The notes under the pieces were generated by a model, which saw only the letters and a list, made by a program, of their open reading frames with translations, made no database searches and had not been told where the DNA came from. From NCBI GenBank assembly GCA_002727275.1, contig PBWO01000034.1, positions 10,745-74,744 of the forward strand: a stretch of 64,000 nt of DNA, in the 5' to 3' direction. Positions within the stretch are counted from its first letter, which is position 1, and each line of letters starts with the position of its first letter. Below are positions 51,301 to 58,234 of the stretch, in pieces. Made by a program: the position numbers and the translations under genes. This DNA is from Methanobacteriota archaeon. Lineage in GTDB: Archaea > Thermoplasmatota > Poseidoniia > Poseidoniales > Thalassarchaeaceae.

Positions 51301-54300
51301 ATTTCTGGAACAATTACTTCTGAATACATACATTCTCAGAGGCCAATCAAGGGACTGTCTTTCACTGGCAATTCCTCTAGTAATGTGTACATTGAGGTGT
51401 TTGATGCACATGGTAATGCCCTAGGTGCTAACCCGAAAGGCTCAGCCGTCTCCTTCAATACTCCTCAGACTGGATATTCACTCGAAATCACCCTTCCTAC
51501 GAATGGCTACATCACCACCCTGTCAATTAATTATGACTACGGCGAGCCTGCTAGGGATGCCTCAATCGATGCTGCTGATGATGGAAGTATAGATTGGTCA
51601 TTCCCATCATCACTGGGCAGAGGACATTATGCTTGGCAGAGCAATTTGATTCCCGATTCTGCAATTGGTACAACCGAGGGAGTAGGCTCAGTTACTCTGT
51701 CTGTGGACTCATCAGGAACTTCGATTTACTCCATTGTCCCAGTAAATTCCCACGTCAACTCAGGACTAATATCGGTATCTTCAGACTCTGATGGATTTGA
51801 ATCTCCAGTCAGTGTCTCTATCGCTGGTTCGTCCCTTTCGACTGGTATGGCAGATGAACTAATGACTACAGCCCTATCTGTTTCTCAGTTGACGGCAATC
51901 AACTCGCTTTCTTCGGGTTGGACCGACCCAGAAACAAATAGAGATTGGAGGGTGATACAAATCTCACTTACGTCGACTTCGCAGCAGTATGTGACTGTCT
52001 CTGGCTTAGCCCTAGGATATACCACATTTGAGAACGTCTCAGGTTTGGGTGAGGCAATTGCTGCCTATCATGATGTCAACACTCAAGACGATCCGCCACC
52101 AGAAGATGTTTCGATACCCTTTGTATTCACGTCCGATATTGGCTCGATTTCAGTTGATGGCGACTTAGTGTATGCATACTTTGTAACAAATAGGGACTTC
52201 CAAGTTCCCAACACCTTGTATCCGGATGGTAATGCTATCGAAATTGTAACTAGGCATCATCACCTAGATGACAACTCAGAGATTGCTACGATTTCACTCA
52301 CTGGATCTGCATCGGACGGAGAAACAATCCAATTCGCTGTGGAAAACAATCCCGATGGACTTTGGGGATTGGGTTCTGCTGTAAGTTTCCAGCAAGGTTC
52401 TGGCTCCAATTTAGCACCACTAGATGCCTCGGCTAGTTATGTAGAAATACTCACCAATAGCGATGGATTCGAAGATGTAGTTGTACACTGGATTTTTGAG
52501 GTCAACTGGAATTGGGACGACGTTGCAACAATTCAGTGGGCCGCAAAGGCCATGATTGCCAACGGCGATACAGTTTGGCCCGCTACTGCCACCAGTGGAA
52601 TGTTTGGTGCCAAGGCTGTAGAGAATGACATCCAAGTTGAATCGTTTGAGGTTAGGGACGAATATGGAAGATTACTTTCCAATCAATTCTCCACATTCTA
52701 TCCATTTACTGTAAGACTTGGCTCGGATGTGAACATTACTGGAAATGTTCGATTCCAAGATTCTCAGAACCACAGGCCAAGCATGAATGATTTCTCTGTC
52801 GGACTTAACCTGTCAGGAAACCTGTTCTCCCTCACATCGGGAGAAGACGGAACATTCTATGGAATAATTACTCCGCCAGGTTCTCTTTCCGAGCTTTCCT
52901 TGGCCCCAATTGTGATCAATGTCGGTCCAACGGGAGCCATAGGCGCTGAAGACACATCGGGAGACACAACTCAAGTCATTGTCAGAATTGATGCTAATCC
53001 GCCAACTGTGGGTCCGATCGAAATTAGTACGGACATTGGCTTGCAGCCAGCAAATGGAAAGGTTTGGGAGCCGACAAGCCCGATTTCTGTTTATGTTACA
53101 TCCGATGAGTACGAGTCTCGTGGGGAAGAAATCACACTAAGATATTGGAGGGAAGGGGTCGACGACCAGAATATGGATGGCGTTGCCGATGAAATCGAAT
53201 ATATGTCCATCCCTATGCCGCTATCATCAGGTCTGACTGGTCAGCAACAGATTCAGTTCCCTCCTGTGGATATATCCGGCGTTCCAACAAACGGTGTCAT
53301 GCACATGTACATCGAAGGTACTGATTGGGCTGGTAACACATATCAGGATGGCGGAACAGGTGGCGGTCCAGGCGCCGAAAACGCTTGGTCTTCTGTAGTA
53401 ATTGCCACAGATGAGCCAACTAGCATTGTTTCTTCAGGATTTGATATGGATCGCGAAATCGGCTACCTATTAGCCGGAGTTCCGCATGCGTTCTCACTCC
53501 AAATCAACGAGCCCAATGGCCTGCAGACTTTGGACAATGTCTCAGTAATGTTGTGCGGTGACGGCCCTTCTAATCTAGGCAAGTTCTCGTACAATCCCTC
53601 CACAGGTTCCCTATGGTCGGCCGACGACAGTATGGTGACGCCTCTGAGTGCACAAAGCACCTCGGTTAATTCCGATGTCACCGAACTCAGTTTAGGTTTC
53701 GAAATATCATGGGATTACCCGTGGGAGGATGGACAACTGGGCTGCAAACCAAGTGTTGCCATCGAAGACGATCTTTCCACCGTGGCTTACATGAATAACA
53801 TAGCACAATTATCTTGGGAACTTGACAATCAATTCATGGCATTAACCGATTTGACTGACCTCACTCCCCCAATTATCGATATGGTTGATAACTCACTATA
53901 TCTGAGACAAGGAGATGAGTTCGGGTTTAGCGGGCATGTCGTTTACGCCGGCTCACAAGCCTTGGCTACTACCATCCCAGCAGATCTACAAGTCGAAGTA
54001 GAAGTGATTTATGGAACTCAAGAAGTTGATTCAGTGGTCGATGTAAATTCGGATGGTAGTTTTACAGGAAGTATGATCTTGCCTTCAAGAGTCCCTCTCA
54101 CCCCAGAAATGCCAGTAACCACTTCTGTGCTAAACATACCTGGTCTGGGAAGTTCCGCTGACAATTCCGATTCTTCGATCGTAGTTGACAGCAAACCACC
54201 TCAAGCTTTGTTTAATCTGGCCGAATACCCCGATTCATCTTTGACTATTCTGGATTCAGACATGATTGGTGATGTCACAGTAACTGTCACAATGGTAGAT

Positions 54301-55122
54301 GAAATTGGAATGACTGACGGTCCCTTGCAAGTTTCTTGGGTCTATATCAGATCAAACAATCCAGTGCCTGGAACTGAGGCCACCGGGGAACTATCGATGA
54401 TTATTGATGGAGATAATGAAGATGTTTACCAGTCAAGGCTTGATATGATGCCGCTGAATGGCATGGATATCGAGCCCGGAGATCATATTTGGTTCTGGAT
54501 TACATCCACTGATAAGTCCGGTAACGAGATTATTGGCTCCGGAAGCGAGTCTGCTCCTAGACAAGTAACTGTCAGAATTATGGAATTCCTTGGCGCATAT
54601 ACTAGGTCCGTAATTCAACCCAATGCTAACCCAACTCAAGGAGAGATTCTGACCATTGAGACGTTCTGGGAAAATCCAGGTAAGCGAGATGGAGAAATTA
54701 CTGTGGGACTATATGAGTTGGTTGATGGGGAGCAGTGGATTCCGGCATTGTCGACTAATACTGATGGAGACATCACTATTTCTCTCCCTGCGGAGAGTTC
54801 CAGTGTCTATGCTGAATTCGAGTGGGAATCTTGGCAATCAGGGCAGCCAAATCTCTACTTGATTGTAGGTGAAGACTTCGATAATCCATATCGTGCCATC
54901 ACAGGAATAAATGTCAAGGCGCCAGTGACGGATGATGACAGCGAGTCCAGTTCACAGATTATGCTGTTCGGCGGAATTGCAGTTGTAGCAGTGCTTGTTG
55001 TGGCCGTGATGATGTCCCGTGGAAGGGGAGAAGAGGACTTCTACTACGAAGATGACGAAGAGTCATACTACGAAGACGACTCATGGGAAGGAGATGACGA
55101 GGAAGAAGAAGGTGAAGACTGA
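48328..55122 (+). CDS. Giant surface protein with EF-hand-like DUF7151-type modules and C-terminal anchor
   Basis: 2264 aa. Signal sequence (VASLLVLLILIAPLTTADT), then beta-rich sequence. At about residues 155-195 and again 220-262 are cysteine-bounded units with a calcium-loop core (CNNLTGYNLSAGFDEDNSG with LTGAEIASSHYLC; CSEGGIVLTYGNDYG with ALNATEVDGELIFC), resembling DUF7151-type modules. Several jelly-roll-like segments follow with the recurring pattern FRFRVWTSEDSD, GWFIDNIGLRQ and WDNLCIELSNNGG, then Ig-like domains, one membrane helix (about 2210-2230, LFGGIAVVAVLVVAVMM) and an acidic, Tyr-rich cytoplasmic tail. No enzyme motif. Start may be the second ATG (48352). Same overall plan as the other surface proteins here. 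Confidence 0.82.
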   Translation: MHLNPRDNMPAERKTVASLLVLLILIAPLTTADTASWDGPTSVNTQGGTATIQGFEVPGNATVLDAWLHVSDSPMAGSTIATTVWDQDVIVNGTLTGTTTDLISGQLSLEDDMTLSQITDLDIGNYTIDLNGRYTAGPVPLVMTEFELANGYSPHSHCNNLTGYNLSAGFDEDNSGGLTGAEIASSHYLCQTSHVVQGGNGRVANGTLVNGSFSSSTTTIPAGNSTCSEGGIVLTYGNDYGLYYDDNYALNATEVDGELIFCNRPVHWFATNLELNGTILGSEQTLPHGVVPSRASEGKIVVGTNPGTPFPADTDAWFSFPVAVQLASKQVNYDLSYDIWHHLDGSEAGAWLEYRTRTAAGYGDWTWIQPDGGYPYSISHANLSVNGAPSGALPVYSGTGHSGWISDSLNLSTIPGMSNDSVNELKFRFRVWTSEDSDLRPGVFIDNILVHNDGSGGAVWHHGCDRNGYHYQPYGTNQCRYSNNVIGSLQTQVNLTSVTDMIFTLHWDLEGSSWDNLCIELSNNGGTSWTDISSTGGSPTTTQCRSRSGNIPGSGYTDMSGITHTDDSGGPVDISVSVPATHRVANAQLRFVVQTDASVQYGGSSTTDPDGREGLTVYSFKGLAASGAQLFHTEIGSVTANTYATGVNEWRLLTLNSGYYSKVFGFEDSDASDPEADDAPGFQRGTNVNNCGMTTCKFILDHYSDTDDEFGPTSASSFPYAYAIGGEGTMTSVISNAYLMTPTYSVPDTGLTEFVFDHWICMNYYTYIGGAIFMQVNGGSWQHYDPGTYTTTMYTFASTTVLDGLGIWTTVHCGVDNFETVAIDLSPWRGDDVRFRFIAAAKYSDDDSGWFIDNIGLRQANFSSPGTWISDEFQLGQQDRFDYGIIEVTGTADDYANNTLTGTLMDANTMAPIPGYSGVDFPISLAGLDVDTHSQLRLQLDLDTQNPVSTPTVEEIRIGGSRILSSAMGGLNGWDISNGIEVIDGALNATSISGTITSEYIHSQRPIKGLSFTGNSSSNVYIEVFDAHGNALGANPKGSAVSFNTPQTGYSLEITLPTNGYITTLSINYDYGEPARDASIDAADDGSIDWSFPSSLGRGHYAWQSNLIPDSAIGTTEGVGSVTLSVDSSGTSIYSIVPVNSHVNSGLISVSSDSDGFESPVSVSIAGSSLSTGMADELMTTALSVSQLTAINSLSSGWTDPETNRDWRVIQISLTSTSQQYVTVSGLALGYTTFENVSGLGEAIAAYHDVNTQDDPPPEDVSIPFVFTSDIGSISVDGDLVYAYFVTNRDFQVPNTLYPDGNAIEIVTRHHHLDDNSEIATISLTGSASDGETIQFAVENNPDGLWGLGSAVSFQQGSGSNLAPLDASASYVEILTNSDGFEDVVVHWIFEVNWNWDDVATIQWAAKAMIANGDTVWPATATSGMFGAKAVENDIQVESFEVRDEYGRLLSNQFSTFYPFTVRLGSDVNITGNVRFQDSQNHRPSMNDFSVGLNLSGNLFSLTSGEDGTFYGIITPPGSLSELSLAPIVINVGPTGAIGAEDTSGDTTQVIVRIDANPPTVGPIEISTDIGLQPANGKVWEPTSPISVYVTSDEYESRGEEITLRYWREGVDDQNMDGVADEIEYMSIPMPLSSGLTGQQQIQFPPVDISGVPTNGVMHMYIEGTDWAGNTYQDGGTGGGPGAENAWSSVVIATDEPTSIVSSGFDMDREIGYLLAGVPHAFSLQINEPNGLQTLDNVSVMLCGDGPSNLGKFSYNPSTGSLWSADDSMVTPLSAQSTSVNSDVTELSLGFEISWDYPWEDGQLGCKPSVAIEDDLSTVAYMNNIAQLSWELDNQFMALTDLTDLTPPIIDMVDNSLYLRQGDEFGFSGHVVYAGSQALATTIPADLQVEVEVIYGTQEVDSVVDVNSDGSFTGSMILPSRVPLTPEMPVTTSVLNIPGLGSSADNSDSSIVVDSKPPQALFNLAEYPDSSLTILDSDMIGDVTVTVTMVDEIGMTDGPLQVSWVYIRSNNPVPGTEATGELSMIIDGDNEDVYQSRLDMMPLNGMDIEPGDHIWFWITSTDKSGNEIIGSGSESAPRQVTVRIMEFLGAYTRSVIQPNANPTQGEILTIETFWENPGKRDGEITVGLYELVDGEQWIPALSTNTDGDITISLPAESSSVYAEFEWESWQSGQPNLYLIVGEDFDNPYRAITGINVKAPVTDDDSESSSQIMLFGGIAVVAVLVVAVMMSRGRGEEDFYYEDDEESYYEDDSWEGDDEEEEGED

Positions 55123-55237
55123 TCTTCGCTGAATTCTTCGTATCGAATAATCTAACTCGTGAGACAAAGAGCACCTTCCTTGTTTATAGGCCAAAGGTGA
55201 GGGCTATTCCGGTTGGAGGAGCAATCCTCCAGATGGG

Positions 55238-55414
55238 ATGCGCATGACTAAGGACAGCGAAGCAGGTACGTTTGAAGAGCTTAAGGGAGAAGTAGAGGAA
55301 CTTAGGGCATTAGTCAATACGCTACTGACTATTATCATGGAAGAAGCAGACGGTGTACAGTCGGGGACCGCTCCATCAATACCGGACCAACCCAAGCGCG
55401 GATACTCGATGTAA
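55238..55414 (+). CDS. Small coiled-coil protein
   Basis: 58 aa. The ATG at 55238 follows a GGAGGA (55216-55221) and reads to TAA at 55412-55414, ending one base before the opposing glycosylase gene. Residues about 11-37 (FEELKGEVEELRALVNTLL) have heptad spacing of leucines and charged residues, suggesting a coiled coil that oligomerises. No known family. The in-frame codon usage and coiled-coil pattern argue for a real gene, but at this length it needs conservation to confirm. Confidence 0.5.
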   Translation: MRMTKDSEAGTFEELKGEVEELRALVNTLLTIIMEEADGVQSGTAPSIPDQPKRGYSM

Positions 55415-56038
55415 TCAGTACTGCACTGGTTCAGGATCTATGCTTCGCCACATATACCAAGTAGCCACTGTTCTCCAAGGTATCCATTTCTGCGATATTA
55501 ATTCGATTTGCTCAACGCTCATCTCTTCGCCATCAGAATAGTTCTTCTCCACTGCTCTAATCAGACCGATATCAGTCAGCGGCAATACGTTGGGACGAAG
55601 CAGCGCGAAAATCAAGACCATTTCAGCTGTCCAAACCCCAATGCCTCTGAGAGCAATCAACCTAGCTTTGACCTCATCATCAGCTAGGCCTCCCCAGTCA
55701 ATGTCTTGGTAGCCTTCTGTCCAGGCGAGGGCCAATCCTGAGATATATTCCGCCTTCATCCTAGAAAGGCCACATGAGCGCAATTCTTCATGTGAGCAAG
55801 CAAGAATTCGTTTAGGCCTCAACTCACCAACCAGGCTCTCTAGCCTTTGCCTGACAGCACTAGCGGCTACTGTCGATATCTGTTGGCCCACAATTGATAC
55901 GATTAGAGTCTTGAACAAATTCCCTTCAGAGGTCAGCATTGAGTCATCGTACTTCGCAAACAATCTCGAAAGCACAGGGTCTGAGGACAGCTCCTGTTTA
56001 GCCTGCCCCCAGTAATCTGGGACTAAACTGGAGGACAT
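55415..56038 (-). CDS. DNA-3-methyladenine glycosylase II-like (AlkA/HhH-GPD)
   Basis: 207 aa base-excision repair glycosylase. FKTLIVSIVGQQISTVAASAV is the typical entry helix; the helix-hairpin-helix LIALRGIGVWTAEMVLIF (about 128-144) is followed by VLPLTDIGL with the catalytic Asp156. No C-terminal iron-sulfur cysteines, so it belongs with AlkA and not with endonuclease III/MutY. Removes alkylated bases. Divergent from the gene at 56089 with 50 bases between. Confidence 0.9.
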   Translation of the reverse strand: MSSSLVPDYWGQAKQELSSDPVLSRLFAKYDDSMLTSEGNLFKTLIVSIVGQQISTVAASAVRQRLESLVGELRPKRILACSHEELRSCGLSRMKAEYISGLALAWTEGYQDIDWGGLADDEVKARLIALRGIGVWTAEMVLIFALLRPNVLPLTDIGLIRAVEKNYSDGEEMSVEQIELISQKWIPWRTVATWYMWRSIDPEPVQY

Positions 56039-56088
56039 GTCGAGCGCAACGTCACATAGTTCAAGACGACTTCGTACCTCGTAGCCCC

Positions 56089-56634
56089 GTGGACGCGGAG
56101 AGAATCTTACTAATCGGAGCTGCTGTTGCTACAGTGGCCTTTGTCGTAGTTGCACTATACCAGCCCGAGGCTTTGGAACCAGGGCCAGACTGGGAGGTAT
56201 CCGATGGTTGCTTGGGCGGCTTGGAGCATAGTGATGTAGGAATTTCTTACCATTATCATCCCAATCTGAAAGTCATAGTGGATGGTCAGCAATTATCTAT
56301 TCCAGAAAATACAGGGATAGATCAGTTCGGATGCAAGGAAGGCATGAGGTGGATCCACGTCCATGATTCCACTAGTAGTGGATTCACAAAATTACATATT
56401 GAGACCCCTAGCAAGTACAATGTTCCACTAGGTGCTTTCTTTGAGATATGGGAGAGGGAAGGCGGACCATCTCTAACTGCTGACAGAGAGTTCGATATAG
56501 ACAGAAACGGAATTTCTGATTGGGAAGAGTATGACATCAGTATGAATGTCAATGGAGACTCAAGTGATAAGTTTGAGAAATATATCATGGATGATAATGA
56601 TCAGATTGAACTAATTCTAACATCGAAGAGTTAG
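56089..56634 (+). CDS. Membrane-anchored protein with His-rich beta domain
   Basis: 181 aa, GTG start. One N-terminal membrane helix (ILLIGAAVATVAFVVVALY) puts the rest outside. The domain YHYHPNLKVIVDGQQLSIPENTGI...WIHVHDSTSSGFTKLHIETP...GAFFEIWEREGG recalls a family seen in archaea and some bacteria with conserved HxH, HxHD and HIE histidines that could bind metal. Two cysteines (about 41 and 83) could form a disulfide. An EF-hand-like DIDRNGISDWEEY follows. Function unknown. It overlaps the opposing rtcB by 4 bases. Confidence 0.65.
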   Translation: MDAERILLIGAAVATVAFVVVALYQPEALEPGPDWEVSDGCLGGLEHSDVGISYHYHPNLKVIVDGQQLSIPENTGIDQFGCKEGMRWIHVHDSTSSGFTKLHIETPSKYNVPLGAFFEIWEREGGPSLTADREFDIDRNGISDWEEYDISMNVNGDSSDKFEKYIMDDNDQIELILTSKS

Positions 56635-58133
56635 CCCTTAATCACGGCCAGTGGCCTAAGTCGAGCTACTGGTCTAGCTAGCCCCGCTTTCTCAGTCAAT
56701 TTGACTACATCATCGACATCCTTGTATGCCTCAGGGGCCTCTTCAGAAAGGACGTTTGGAGTCTTAGCCCTGACATGGACTCCTTGCTGCTCAAGACGAC
56801 TCATCAATTCCTCTGCATCCACATTCTTTCTCGCAGCGGTCCTAGAGAGCTGCCTGCCTGCACCGTGGCAAGAAGATGAGAACGCATCGTTGCCACCCTT
56901 GGTAGGGCCTGCGAGAACCCATGAAGCAGTTCCCATGTCTCCAGGCACTAGGACCGGCTGCCCTACAGATGAGAATCTAGTTGCAAGCTCTGGATGATCC
57001 CCTCCTAGGGCCCGAGTTGCACCTTTACGATGGACGCAGCACTTGCATGACTTACCATGCACCATGTGATCCTCGACCTTGGCGATGTTGTGACTGACAT
57101 CGTAGACCACATCGAGCTCTCCATCAGGCCCCAAATGTTCCCTCAGCACACTTCTTAGCCTCTGCGTCAGGGCGGAGCGGTTGGCAAAGGCATAGTTGCC
57201 CGCTGCCCTCATAGCGTCAAGATAGGACTCTCCCTCGCGGCTGAATATCGGGGCTGCTGCAAGTTGCCTATCTCTGAGGCGATATCCCCACTCAGGGGCA
57301 ACCCAGCTATTTCCTGAACGATTGTACTTCGATTCGATGGCTGCGACATGCTCGCTACAGACTTGATGCCCCAGTCCTCTCGAGCCGGTGTGAATCATCG
57401 CAGTAATCTGCCCTTCCCGAAGGCCGTATGCCGCAGCTGCGAACGGGTCCACTACTCGATCGACTACTTGCAACTCTAGGAAGTGATTGCCAGAGCCCAG
57501 AGTGCCTAGGGCTTTCATGCCCCTTTTCACGGCCCTCTCACCAACTCCACGCTCTTCGCTATTTAGCCGACCGTTGGATTCGATGACCTCCAGATCTCGA
57601 TACTCTCCCCAGCCCAATTCGACCGCGGCACCGGCACCACTGCTGAGGATGGAATCCATCTTCGTACCATCTAATCCTACTCCTCCCTTGCTGGATGCGC
57701 CTGCAGGAACCTCTCTGGCTAACATTCCGGCGAGGGCCTTTGAATCGATATCTTTGAGCTCAACATCCATCGAACATAGACGTACTCCGCAGTTAATATC
57801 GAAACCAACTCCTCCGGGAGATATGGCACCACCCAATTCTCCCGCTTCGATATCCGTGGCGACTACACCGCCGATTGGAAAACCGTAGCCGAAGTGCCAG
57901 TCAGCCATGGCCCATGCTTCACCGACTATTCCAGGCATTCCTGCCGTGTTACACAACTGCTCAGGACTGCGATCGTCAGTATGTACTGCCAAGTGCTCAG
58001 CATCTGCAATCAGCAACGCGTCAGTCAACATCTCTCCGTGCTTTGAGATGCGCATCCTTCCATCAATATCGGAACTCAGATGCTCGCGCCACGAAGCACT
58101 CATGTGTGATTCGTGAGGCACCTTCAATTTCAA
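56631..58133 (-). CDS. rtcB: tRNA-splicing ligase RtcB
   Basis: 500 aa GTP- and Mn2+-dependent RNA ligase joining 2',3'-cyclic phosphate and 5'-OH ends in tRNA splicing and repair. GGVGFDINCGVRL (metal Cys), GSGNHFLE, HTGSRGLGHQVC, YDVSHNIAK and KSCKCCVHRKGATRA with the guanylated His are all present. Length is normal for inteinless archaeal RtcB. None of the three tRNAs in the window has an intron, but archaeal genomes usually have some elsewhere. No archease gene beside it. Confidence 0.96.
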   Translation of the reverse strand: MKLKVPHESHMSASWREHLSSDIDGRMRISKHGEMLTDALLIADAEHLAVHTDDRSPEQLCNTAGMPGIVGEAWAMADWHFGYGFPIGGVVATDIEAGELGGAISPGGVGFDINCGVRLCSMDVELKDIDSKALAGMLAREVPAGASSKGGVGLDGTKMDSILSSGAGAAVELGWGEYRDLEVIESNGRLNSEERGVGERAVKRGMKALGTLGSGNHFLELQVVDRVVDPFAAAAYGLREGQITAMIHTGSRGLGHQVCSEHVAAIESKYNRSGNSWVAPEWGYRLRDRQLAAAPIFSREGESYLDAMRAAGNYAFANRSALTQRLRSVLREHLGPDGELDVVYDVSHNIAKVEDHMVHGKSCKCCVHRKGATRALGGDHPELATRFSSVGQPVLVPGDMGTASWVLAGPTKGGNDAFSSSCHGAGRQLSRTAARKNVDAEELMSRLEQQGVHVRAKTPNVLSEEAPEAYKDVDDVVKLTEKAGLARPVARLRPLAVIKG

Positions 58134-58234
58134 CGCGCCGTAAACTCAGCGAGCGATAGATATGTCTGATGGGTACGATTTTGACAATCGCTTTCAAGTC
58201 GTGGCATTGAATCGGTGAGCATAGAGGTGACAGC

